This document shows, one piece after another, positions 8,896 to 15,760 of a DNA stretch of 39,249 nucleotides; the first letter of the stretch is position 1; every line of letters begins with the position of its first letter. Below the pieces are notes generated by a model, which was not told the origin of the DNA, searched no databases, and was given only the letters and a program-made list of their open reading frames with translations. Source of the DNA: Ignavibacteriota bacterium (GTDB lineage: Bacteria > Bacteroidota > Ignavibacteria > UBA10030 > UBA6906); contig PMBF01000010.1 of the NCBI GenBank assembly GCA_003152875.1, forward strand, positions 1-39,249, written 5' to 3'. The position numbers and the translations under genes are program-made.

Positions 8896-9294
8896 ATGGG
8901 CATTCTCGATAGTATCATCGGTCAGGCATCAGGCGGCGGCGGCACTCAGACCTTGCTTGTCAACGCTGTCATAGGGCTTATTAACAATCAACAAACGGGT
9001 GGTCTTGCCGGCCTTGTCAAACAGTTTGCTGGATCGGGTCTGGGGGACATCGTGAATTCCTGGGTGAGCACGGGAAAGAACTTGCCCGTCACTCCCCAGC
9101 AGATTCAGCAAGGCCTGGGTTCAGATGTGATCAGTCAACTCGCTGCGAAAGTAGGCCTTTCGCCTCAAGATCTGACTTCGCATCTGTCGAATGTCCTGCC
9201 TCAGATTGTCGACAAACTGACTCCGGATGGGAAGATCCCTCAAGGCGATCTGATGTCGAAAGGCATGTCCATCCTGGAAGGCCTGATGAAGTGA
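8896..9294 (+). CDS. YidB-like DUF937 protein
   Basis: A 132-residue protein preceded by GAGGAGG six bases before the ATG. It begins MGILDSIIGQA, followed by a Gly-rich turn, the segment LAGLVKQFAGSGLGDIVNSW, the GKNLPVTPQQIQQGLG loop and a C-terminal helical part with HLSNVLPQIVDKLTP. This matches the DUF937/YidB family of small helical proteins of unknown function, close to full length. It lies downstream of the BON-LysM gene and is followed by a strong hairpin, so the two genes likely form one short operon. Confidence 0.85.
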   Translation: MGILDSIIGQASGGGGTQTLLVNAVIGLINNQQTGGLAGLVKQFAGSGLGDIVNSWVSTGKNLPVTPQQIQQGLGSDVISQLAAKVGLSPQDLTSHLSNVLPQIVDKLTPDGKIPQGDLMSKGMSILEGLMK

Positions 9295-9307
9295 CGAGTT
9301 TCAGGGC

Positions 9308-9345
9308 GGAGGGGATTGTATTTCATCCCCTCCTGCTCTGGTCTC
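9308..9345 (+). terminator. Strong hairpin terminator after the YidB-like gene
   Basis: GGAGGGGAT (9308-9316) pairs perfectly with ATCCCCTCC (9325-9333) across an eight-base loop, 14 bases after the stop codon. The tail is T/C-rich but not a pure T-run. Confidence 0.6.
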
Positions 9346-9676
9346 TTATCACGGGATTTATCATCGAGTTGATCGCGCGCTCCTGCCTGGCACTGAAATT
9401 CGATCCGAATCAACCTCCGTCTCTCCGGCGGGTACTCCCGCAATCTGACGCGTCAAAGCCCGCTCACACCTGGATCCGACTAATATTTCCCGGCCTCCCG
9501 GGATGACAGGGCCGCATCGATGCCATTCATCACTTCTGGAGCACGGTATGTGGATTCGGGTGCGTACTCAGAGGCCGCCATCGAGGCTCTGCCCGCTCTG
9601 AGCATTGATCGTCCGGCCCGGTTCAAATTCGGGCCTTTAGCATTGGGAAATCCCTTTTCTGGATCGTTCGCGATTG
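9346..9676. other. Convergent intergenic region
   Basis: About 330 bases between the plus-strand YidB-like gene and the 3' end of the minus-strand ubiquitin-like operon. It contains a second hairpin, GGCCCG (9615-9620) with CGGGCC (9630-9635), that could act in either direction. No gene is supported. Confidence 0.45.
9615..9640. terminator. Hairpin between convergent transcripts
   Basis: A perfect 6-bp G/C stem with a nine-base loop, followed on the plus strand by TTTAG. It lies about 40 bases beyond the stop of the minus-strand operon's last gene, so it may end that operon although the minus-strand tail is not T-rich. Confidence 0.35.
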
Positions 9677-10426
9677 CTATGCCGCGAGATCTGCTACCTT
9701 TCTCCTTACAGGCACCATCGACCCCTTGCTGATACTCAGATACAGCTCCTCGTAGGTAAGCTCGTCGAAAAGACAGCAGCGGAACGTGTTCAGCATCGCG
9801 CTGGCGACGGCCAGATTGGTGAACAGGAGTTGCGGCGCAGATCCCTGGGAGAGGGCATCACACCCCGGGTCCCGGGGTTCGCGCGGTGCCGGATGCTCAA
9901 TTTCAGGATGAAAACGCGTGAGGGCATTGGTGATGGTGTTGCCGTCACTGCGTATGAAAATCTGGACGTTTCCGAATGTACCGTCTTTGCCTTCCTCAAC
10001 TCCGTCATTGCTTCCGGAAATGAGAATAACATTCTGCAATCCTTCGCAGTGCCGGCTCACTGCCAGCCGGGTAGCGTGGTTGTCAACGCAGAGAAATACC
10101 AGGTCATGCTCTCCGATCACACTCCCGATATTGGTGACCGTCACATCATCGGGAACCGGACGGTAGTGAGTGAATTCAGGAAAGGCTTTCGCCAGCTCTT
10201 CTGATTTTGCCATAGCCTTGTTTGTCATGCTGCTGAAGAGCATCCGCTCTTGATTGCGAGGCTCATAGCTGTCGCCATCAACAAGAAACATCGTGCATTC
10301 ACGTTTCAGAGAATGAAGGAACTGGCTCAAGAACAGGCTCACAATCGACCCTATCCCGCCAAGCCCGATCATAACAATCTTGCTGTGCTGAAGACCGCCT
10401 CGTGTGTGTAGCGGCTCGTTCGTCAT
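9677..10426 (-). CDS. ThiF-family E1-like activating enzyme (module B)
   Basis: A 249-residue protein; ATG at 10426 follows GGAGG nine bases upstream. It has the adenylation core of E1/ThiF/MoeB enzymes: nucleotide loop GLGGIGS (21-27), acidic Asp50/Asp52 in VDGDSYEPRNQERM with Asn58 and Arg61, Lys70 and Lys74, and Asp115 in CVDNHATR. Cys189 in DPGCDALSQG is a candidate thioester cysteine; the following LLFTNLAVASAMLN and YLSISKGSMVPV resemble the C-terminal part of ThiF proteins of PRTRC cassettes. It lacks a rhodanese or zinc domain. Expected reaction: ATP-dependent adenylation of a modifier C-terminus, likely the Gly-Gly protein at 12280-12648. It is the last gene of the operon. Confidence 0.88.
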   Translation of the reverse strand: MTNEPLHTRGGLQHSKIVMIGLGGIGSIVSLFLSQFLHSLKRECTMFLVDGDSYEPRNQERMLFSSMTNKAMAKSEELAKAFPEFTHYRPVPDDVTVTNIGSVIGEHDLVFLCVDNHATRLAVSRHCEGLQNVILISGSNDGVEEGKDGTFGNVQIFIRSDGNTITNALTRFHPEIEHPAPREPRDPGCDALSQGSAPQLLFTNLAVASAMLNTFRCCLFDELTYEELYLSISKGSMVPVRRKVADLAA

Positions 10427-10773
10427 AGTGTTTCCCGCCTCCTTTCTTGTTGGCGATCGCACAAGACGGAGTGACTCTCCAGGCCCCTCTCCGGTGTCGC
10501 TTTACCGTCTTTTCGATCCTGAGATGAGGTCCCATAGTGACTTTGATTGATCATCTCCGGGTATGCTATCGTGCCCCCGTCCGGGGATTGTGCTCGAGTC
10601 AAGCAGAAATCTTTCGAGTGGAAGATCGTACCCGGCAGTCCCGGTCTTTGGTCATGCACATCCGCTGAAGGTCCCACGACACTACCGCTGCAGCTGTCTC
10701 GCCGCATGACTCCACACAGCGCCTGCACCCGCGTCGAACTACCATCGATCGTCGTCATGTGGGGGTTGTGCAT
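10423..10773 (-). CDS. Candidate 116-residue gene between JAMM peptidase and E1
   Basis: This frame fills the only sizeable gap in the operon. Its stop overlaps the start of the E1 gene in an ATGA arrangement, typical of translational coupling, and its start would overlap the end of the JAMM gene. The product is polar and unrecognised (it contains GVMRRDSCSG and LPGTIFHSKDFCLTRAQ) with a very basic C-terminus that contains the E1 gene's ribosome site. No good ribosome site precedes its ATG at 10773. It may be a fast-evolving component or simply an untranslated spacer. Confidence 0.3.
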   Translation of the reverse strand: MHNPHMTTIDGSSTRVQALCGVMRRDSCSGSVVGPSADVHDQRPGLPGTIFHSKDFCLTRAQSPDGGTIAYPEMINQSHYGTSSQDRKDGKATPERGLESHSVLCDRQQERRRETL

Positions 10774-11479
10774 GACGCGTCTCTGGTGTTTTTTGTGTTC
10801 CTTCTTTCCGCCCGGGACCGGAGACACAACTGATCTTCGAAAGCCATGAATCAGGCGGCAGCAGCGGCGCGTAGCGTTCATGGCCGGCGAGGACATCATC
10901 GGGGTGCAGCATGAATCTCCTCCCATTGACAACGAATGAGACACTGACATCGGGGCGGGCCCTGTCCACCTCACCTATGGTAATGTGGAGACCGTCCTCG
11001 TGTTCTTCATCACGATCATCAATGAAACTGTGAAACGCGGGAAAGCCGGCATGGGAATGGACCGTGCCGAGTTTCACATACTGTGGAGGACGTTCACAGC
11101 TTTCATAGACCACATGGCCCGTCGAGTCCTTGCTCCCAGTTGCCGCACTGCTGTAGATCTGTTGTGGAGGGACCTTGATGCAGAATGAGCGGGTGTCTTT
11201 CGAGTAGTAGAGAAAAACAATTGCCTCTCCTCCGTGCAGGCAGAATGCAGCCCGGAAGAACCCGAGAACCCGGCACATCAGCGAATATGGTACCCTACCG
11301 AACTCCCGCGTGAGGTCCTCGGTATGGTTCAGGAGGCCGAGGACGCTTCCGTCGGGCCGCACAGAAGCCGAATAGAGCCCCATCTTCTTGACCAAAAAGG
11401 TTCCGTTTCCGGCGACAAGGAGATAAACGGGGTCCCTGGGCTCTCGGAAATCCCTGTTCTTGACGTAGATCGGCAGCAT
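10739..11479 (-). CDS. JAMM/JAB metallopeptidase (module B)
   Basis: A 246-residue protein, start chosen at 11479 because AAGGA lies seven bases upstream and the gap to the previous gene becomes 10 bases (an upstream in-frame start exists). The JAMM zinc motif is intact: Glu85 in GGEAIVF, His141-Ser-His143 in TVHSHAG, Ser151 and Asp154 in SFIDD. JAMM enzymes hydrolyse (iso)peptide bonds after ubiquitin-like C-termini. In this operon it would trim the tail after Gly-Gly of the modifier or reverse conjugation. N-terminal 1-75 is a beta-rich extension, resembling the layout of PRTRC protein A. The C-terminal ~30 residues are polar and probably disordered. Confidence 0.83.
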   Translation of the reverse strand: MLPIYVKNRDFREPRDPVYLLVAGNGTFLVKKMGLYSASVRPDGSVLGLLNHTEDLTREFGRVPYSLMCRVLGFFRAAFCLHGGEAIVFLYYSKDTRSFCIKVPPQQIYSSAATGSKDSTGHVVYESCERPPQYVKLGTVHSHAGFPAFHSFIDDRDEEHEDGLHITIGEVDRARPDVSVSFVVNGRRFMLHPDDVLAGHERYAPLLPPDSWLSKISCVSGPGRKEGTQKTPETRHAQPPHDDDRW

Positions 11480-11489
11480 CGCAGTTCCT

Positions 11490-12302
11490 TCATTCTTCAG
11501 GATATGGGCATTGGTTGATGACATCGACAAGATCACCGGAGCAGGAAATGTCGGAGCCCGGGGCAACGATGTTCAGCATGGTATCCATGACCTCTTCGAT
11601 CGTTGAGGCGGCAGGGGGCCACTCAACCTTCAGAGGAAAGGAATGATCCTCTGCGCTTGCTTTCTCCCAGTTTTCGATGCTTCCGATCCGTGGGTCCAGA
11701 TCGCGCAGCCTGGTCCACTGGGAGATCAAATCGCTTGCCTCCGGGCTCTTGTTGAATGCCCGGGTCCAGAAGTACTCCACGAAGAGACCGATCTTCTGGT
11801 CCCACGGGAGATGGGCGACGATAAGGCTCTCTCCCGTATGCGTGATGCACAGCCAGCAGGCCAACCCTCCACGCCGTGTGCAGTTTCGCAGGTTCGAAAG
11901 AAACAGGGAATCCTTCAACGACCGTATCGGGGCGTTCCGATAATATGCCTGTTGATAGTTGGAGAGGTTTCCGCCGCTGAAGAGGATGAAAAGAACCACG
12001 TACGGAAATGCCAGTCGAACCGTCTGATAGTCAGCGCGCGGGCCGTACGGCGCCTCCGACGAATCTTTGATCCATCGTACCTGCCGGTACTGAGGGCGCA
12101 GTTCAAGGACAACCAGGACGTGGTCTCCACGTCTCCGGACAAACCGGACGCTGTCGGGCAACGGATCCTTAAAGAGATCTCTCTCAGACATATGGTTCAT
12201 TCTCCGGACGAAATCCGAGACCCGGATCCGGCGAGCCGCCGTTTGGCCCTTGAAGAGAGTGACGAGTTCGTCTTCGATTTCAATGCGGTAGTCGGCTTCC
12301 AC
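11490..12302 (-). CDS. Probable second E2-like (UBC-fold) protein, PRTRC-B-like
   Basis: A 270-residue protein. The likely start is GTG at 12302, eight bases after AGGAGG located inside the end of the modifier gene, giving a 23-base overlap and translational coupling. The centre reads RLAFPYVVLFILF (97-109), AYYRNAPIRS (119-128), LFLSNLRNC (133-141) and LACWLC (147-152). This order, a hydrophobic Pro-containing strand, a Tyr-Arg-x-Ala-Pro turn, an Asn-Leu-x-Asn segment and then Cys, resembles the divergent prokaryotic E2 families such as the one in PRTRC protein B. Cys141, Cys149 or Cys152 could carry the thioester. Classical HPN is absent, so the assignment rests on pattern and gene context. 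Confidence 0.55.
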   Translation of the reverse strand: MEADYRIEIEDELVTLFKGQTAARRIRVSDFVRRMNHMSERDLFKDPLPDSVRFVRRRGDHVLVVLELRPQYRQVRWIKDSSEAPYGPRADYQTVRLAFPYVVLFILFSGGNLSNYQQAYYRNAPIRSLKDSLFLSNLRNCTRRGGLACWLCITHTGESLIVAHLPWDQKIGLFVEYFWTRAFNKSPEASDLISQWTRLRDLDPRIGSIENWEKASAEDHSFPLKVEWPPAASTIEEVMDTMLNIVAPGSDISCSGDLVDVINQCPYPEE

Positions 12303-12648
12303 CTTTTTCGCCTCCTTCCTTGGTGAATTCCAGCATATCGTCCTGCTGCAGAATGTGGTCGGGGGCAACAGCAGCCCCGTTCACGAGCGCAATGGCGCCG
12401 GGTCCGATGTTCATCACATATTGAAGCATCGCGCGCACCTCGCCAACTGTCCGGGTCGCCACCGGAAAGGGCTGGCTGTTTGCGCCGCTGATGATGAAGA
12501 CATCCCCTTCCTGCATCGCATTGCCAAGAGCTCTGTTCACATGATCGATCGCCTCGTCCAGCGGTTCCGGGGCCGTCTCTTCCGCCGGCGGGAGCTTCTG
12601 GTCCGCCCCGCTATTGTCCTTTCGATAACGCTCCTGACTGATGGTCAT
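12280..12648 (-). CDS. Ubiquitin-like modifier with Gly-Gly and C-terminal tail (module B)
   Basis: A 122-residue protein; GGGAGAGA precedes the ATG. Residues 1-45 are polar (disordered or helical). Residues 48-117 look like a beta-grasp domain of MoaD/ThiS/ubiquitin type: DVFIISGANSQPF strand pair, helix with VGEVRAMLQYV, then AIALVNGAAVAPDHILQQDD and MLEFTKEGG. The end is Gly116-Gly117 followed by Ser-Arg-Leu-Pro-His. A five-residue tail after Gly-Gly means that a peptidase must expose the Gly-Gly before E1 activation, as in eukaryotic pro-ubiquitin-like proteins; two JAMM peptidases are encoded alongside. It is 13 bases after the AAA+ gene and overlaps the E2-like gene. Confidence 0.78.
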   Translation of the reverse strand: MTISQERYRKDNSGADQKLPPAEETAPEPLDEAIDHVNRALGNAMQEGDVFIISGANSQPFPVATRTVGEVRAMLQYVMNIGPGAIALVNGAAVAPDHILQQDDMLEFTKEGGEKGGSRLPH

Positions 12649-12661
12649 GGCTGTCTCTCCC

Positions 12662-14383
12662 TTAGAATATGAGGAAGTGTTTTTCCACACTCAGTACTGT
12701 GCTGCCTTCCGGGATATCGACGTAGTCGCCCGCATCGTTCCTGTCGATATTCCCGATGACGCTGTTGAAGCGCCGGATACACGCCTCGCGCACATCGTCC
12801 CACCGGATGCCGAGGAACTCCTCGTCGAGGGATGCTCCTGCAGTTTCATCGCGCTTCAGGGCTGCTTGCGCGGCAGGGGTGATGATTCCTTCGACAAGAT
12901 CCGCGCCGGTTACCAGATCGCGGCCGGCATAGGCTCGTTGTGTCCCACCCGCGAATCGTACCCTCACCAGTTCGAGGAATTGTTCCGACAGGAATATGAA
13001 ATCGCACAATGCCATTGCAAGTGATTGAGGCGTCTCGCCGGCGCTGATGAGCGTCTTGGCGAGATTTCGACGTGCAATCTCCACGCACTGGCGATAACCA
13101 GGCCGTTCTGCCCTGACAAGGGGTAGACGGCCGGGTCGCAGGATAGCGGGGTCAATGCATGAGGAGTTGTTGTCGATGGCTATGGTGAGAACGTCCGTCG
13201 TCCCGATGATATGGAGCAGCGTATTCGTCAAATCGCTGTGCGCCTGGACGCCGCCGTTGTCGGCCGCAGCGGCGGACCGGCGCATGAATGCGGGGCTGGC
13301 CTCGTCAATGACGACCACGGGAACGCGTTGGGTTCGCCGGGCTATCGCCGACAAACGGCGATAGAGCGAAAGGGCGCGATGTTCCGATTCGCCGAACCAT
13401 TTGCTTGCGAAGTAAGCGCCCGTTACGTATTTGACAAGAACCTTGGTCCCGCTCAGCCTCTCTACTTCGTGGAGCGCGGCGGCGGCAAGCATGCTCTTCC
13501 CCGTGCCAGTGGGACCCGAGATGAAGACACCATGATTGCGGGCCAGAGTGCCACCATGGCCATTCAAGTTGTACAGACGAAGGCCGGCAGGGTTCCGCAT
13601 CTGGTGAAGCAACAGGGTCTCGAGCTCCTCCCACGCACGATCCTGGCCGACCACGTCATTGCGGCCGTATGCGGGCAGCGCGTCGAGTCCATCGGCAAAC
13701 AACTCGTCCCCATCGCAGTCTGGGATGATCTCCACCGCCAGCAGGAAGTTGTTTGTCACCTCGATGACGCGGACCGCCGTTTCCTCGGGCTTCATCGCCT
13801 CCTGGCTGAGCTCACTGCTGAGAGACACAAGCATTTCTCCCTGCCCGTTATCGAATCGGACGCACGCCCTCCGGTCCCCCACCAGACGCACGACGGTTCC
13901 AATACGGCCGAAAGAGGATGAGACGGACCGGCCGGTCAGCCGTGTCACATATCGGCATTGCTGATCGAGCCAGAGGAGAGAATGTCCCGGTGTGAGCGTC
14001 TCTGATGACAGCTCGGCACTCATGGGGACTTCGAGCAGCGACCCGCGGCAAGCAACGATGACGTTGCGGGCGCTTGTGCTGTGACCGTTGTCATGCCGCT
14101 CAAGCATCCCGCCCTCGGAGACGTACATCGCGCCCACGAGACCGCCGTCGCGAATCCTTTCGAGCTCGTCTCGTGCCTCTCTCAGGGCGCTCTCCACCTC
14201 TCCGCTCCGCTGGTAGGTCGTGCGCCAGCCGCTCAAGAGATAGGCGAGCGTTGCCGGCAGTTCTTCATGATGGCGAGCCAGCAGGAGAAATAGTTCCTCC
14301 TGAGTCTCCGGCAGTCCTGCTTCGCCTTCGTCCTTCGTGACAAAGGCCTGAATTGCCGCATGTATGCTTTCGTGTTCACTCAT
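12662..14383 (-). CDS. AAA+ ATPase, proteasomal-ATPase-like (coiled coil, OB-like, AAA)
   Basis: A 573-residue protein; ATG at 14383 with AGGAAGG upstream. A helical N-terminus (1-80), ending in a charged heptad-like helix VESALREARDELERIRDGG, is followed by about 110 residues of beta-rich sequence that read as one or two OB-like barrels (SLLEVPMS..., GTVVRLVGDRRACVRFDNG). The AAA module has Walker A GPTGTGKS (290-297), Walker B VVVIDEAS (~356-363), SKWFGESE and the DPAILRPGR segment with the Arg finger. Coiled coil, then OB, then AAA is the order in PAN, ARC and Mpa, which unfold substrates for proteasomes. The last residues are FLIF, hydrophobic but not a strict hydrophobic-Tyr-X ending. 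It lies in the centre of the operon and probably handles the tagged proteins. Confidence 0.85.
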   Translation of the reverse strand: MSEHESIHAAIQAFVTKDEGEAGLPETQEELFLLLARHHEELPATLAYLLSGWRTTYQRSGEVESALREARDELERIRDGGLVGAMYVSEGGMLERHDNGHSTSARNVIVACRGSLLEVPMSAELSSETLTPGHSLLWLDQQCRYVTRLTGRSVSSSFGRIGTVVRLVGDRRACVRFDNGQGEMLVSLSSELSQEAMKPEETAVRVIEVTNNFLLAVEIIPDCDGDELFADGLDALPAYGRNDVVGQDRAWEELETLLLHQMRNPAGLRLYNLNGHGGTLARNHGVFISGPTGTGKSMLAAAALHEVERLSGTKVLVKYVTGAYFASKWFGESEHRALSLYRRLSAIARRTQRVPVVVIDEASPAFMRRSAAAADNGGVQAHSDLTNTLLHIIGTTDVLTIAIDNNSSCIDPAILRPGRLPLVRAERPGYRQCVEIARRNLAKTLISAGETPQSLAMALCDFIFLSEQFLELVRVRFAGGTQRAYAGRDLVTGADLVEGIITPAAQAALKRDETAGASLDEEFLGIRWDDVREACIRRFNSVIGNIDRNDAGDYVDIPEGSTVLSVEKHFLIF

Positions 14384-14411
14384 GGGAATACCCTTCCTCC
14401 TGTCGCGGTGA

Positions 14412-15467
14412 TCAGTCATCGAAGACAAAAGCCTCATGCTCGGGGATGATGAACCCGTTGTACCATCCCCAGATGCCGATTTGCACCTCCTGTGCAGCCG
14501 GCTTCGAAACAATGCACGTGCACTGGAAGTGCTGCCAGAAGAATTGACGGTGGATCCCTCGATCAGAGGGGCTCATGAACACAGCCGTCCTGCGCGGCAC
14601 CAGCATGCTCGGATGGGAGTGACCTTCGCCCAGAAGGATTCCTCTCCCCGAACGGGTTCTACGGTAGTGAGACCAGCACAACCCGTTGATCGTGACAGAG
14701 GCACCGGTTTGCTTCGCACCCACGGCAGGGATGCATTCGCTGATGACCCGTGCAAAACTTGCGGATCGGGAGTCGTAGAGAACATCGCCCTCAAGGAAGC
14801 ATGCCTCCTCGGCGTTGTCCTGCTCACTCCGTTCGCCCAGGGCTTCGAGTGCGCGATGGACCTCTCTGCTCATGAATGTGGTCACCGGGGCGGGGCAGGC
14901 ATCCGAGTCCTGCCGGGAGAGCTGGATGCGGTTCGACCGGTTTTTCAGAGCGTCGATGTCGGTCTCCAGAATCGGCGGCACCTTGAGATGAAGGCTCATG
15001 GGCGGCCCGGCCGGGTCGAAATGAAGACAATACCTGACTTCGGGGGGGACAACCGCGATGCCGTCCCGCTGTTCCGGTGTAAGCGGTTGTCTGGTCTGCG
15101 CTGCATGGCGAGCCGCCAGATCACTGACCAGGTCTATGAGCGTCACGCGCTTGAAGTCGCATGTTCCAACCAGCTCACCGCGCGCATTCTCCATGTCGAT
15201 GAGGAAGGATAGCAGGCACCTCGTCTGTGGGGAGGAGGCGCACCTGTCCTCGCCCGGCCTTATCCGGAAGTTCAGATGATCCCCCGGGTGGGCCTGCCGC
15301 CCCCCATAATGGAGGGACAGGCAGGCTGAGGCGTACGGACGAAGATGCGCCGTCGAGAGCATCTCAGTCGCCGCCATCGGATCTTCTCCCAGGCGCGCCT
15401 CCAGGTAAAGCTGCGATGGCGCGACCCGTGACTCTGCAGCAGAAGGCATCTGTTCGGAGATCTCCAT
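14412..15467 (-). CDS. JAMM/JAB metallopeptidase with N-terminal extension (module A)
   Basis: A 351-residue protein. Residues 1-195 are an unrecognised domain with a beta-rich part (RYCLHFDPAGPPMSLHLKVPP). The C-terminal ~150 residues hold a JAMM core: Glu222 in AEEACFLEGDV, His283-Ser-His285 in EGHSHPS, Ser299 and Asp302 in FMSPSDRG, followed by FQCTCIVSKPAAQEVQIGIWGWYNG, typical of the last JAB strands. Expected activity is zinc-dependent removal or maturation of a ubiquitin-like protein. It differs clearly from the second JAMM peptidase in the same operon, so the pair is not a recent duplication. It starts eight bases after the small beta-grasp-like gene. Confidence 0.85.
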   Translation of the reverse strand: MEISEQMPSAAESRVAPSQLYLEARLGEDPMAATEMLSTAHLRPYASACLSLHYGGRQAHPGDHLNFRIRPGEDRCASSPQTRCLLSFLIDMENARGELVGTCDFKRVTLIDLVSDLAARHAAQTRQPLTPEQRDGIAVVPPEVRYCLHFDPAGPPMSLHLKVPPILETDIDALKNRSNRIQLSRQDSDACPAPVTTFMSREVHRALEALGERSEQDNAEEACFLEGDVLYDSRSASFARVISECIPAVGAKQTGASVTINGLCWSHYRRTRSGRGILLGEGHSHPSMLVPRRTAVFMSPSDRGIHRQFFWQHFQCTCIVSKPAAQEVQIGIWGWYNGFIIPEHEAFVFDD

Positions 15468-15475
15468 GACAGGCC

Positions 15476-15742
15476 TCAGGCGGGCGTCAGGTCGGGTGCA
15501 ATCGTATACGCCTCGTCAGAATCCAGCTCAGACACATCAGCGCTCGGCGCGATGATGTTCCCATGCGAATCCTGGACGCTCCACTCGACGATGTTTCCCT
15601 CAACAGTGCGGGAGGCAAGCTGGAGCCTGTCGACCCAGGCGGGAATGGCTCGTTCAACAGTTGTTGTCGGAACGACGGGGACCTCCACCTCGTCTACTCC
15701 ATCGTAACTGCGTACACGGATCGCTCTCGCTCGGTGTTCCAT
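15476..15742 (-). CDS. Small ubiquitin-like (beta-grasp-like) protein (module A)
   Basis: An 88-residue protein with AGAGG seven bases upstream of its ATG. Predicted order is strand (ARAIRVRSYDG), strand (VEVPVVPTTTV), a helix (RAIPAWVDRLQL), then strands around NIVEWSVQDSHGNII and a Ser/Asp-rich turn, ending DEAYTIAPDLTPA. Size and order fit a minimal beta-grasp protein such as YukD/ubiquitin, and its place between E2-like and JAMM genes supports that. There is no Gly-Gly or even a C-terminal Gly, so if it is a conjugated modifier it needs processing at an unusual residue; otherwise it may be a non-covalent adaptor. Sequence similarity alone is too weak for certainty. Confidence 0.6.
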   Translation of the reverse strand: MEHRARAIRVRSYDGVDEVEVPVVPTTTVERAIPAWVDRLQLASRTVEGNIVEWSVQDSHGNIIAPSADVSELDSDEAYTIAPDLTPA

Positions 15743-15760
15743 GACGGACCTCTCTTTCTT

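Noticed and set aside
12641-14340. Long plus-strand reading frames (for example 13211-13921) opposite the AAA+ gene
   Set aside because: They mirror the high-G+C minus-strand AAA+ gene, have no ribosome sites and encode no recognisable motifs, whereas the opposite strand carries Walker A and B.
14436-15212. 258-codon plus-strand frame opposite the JAMM peptidase
   Set aside because: Antisense shadow; the minus strand has the complete JAMM motif.
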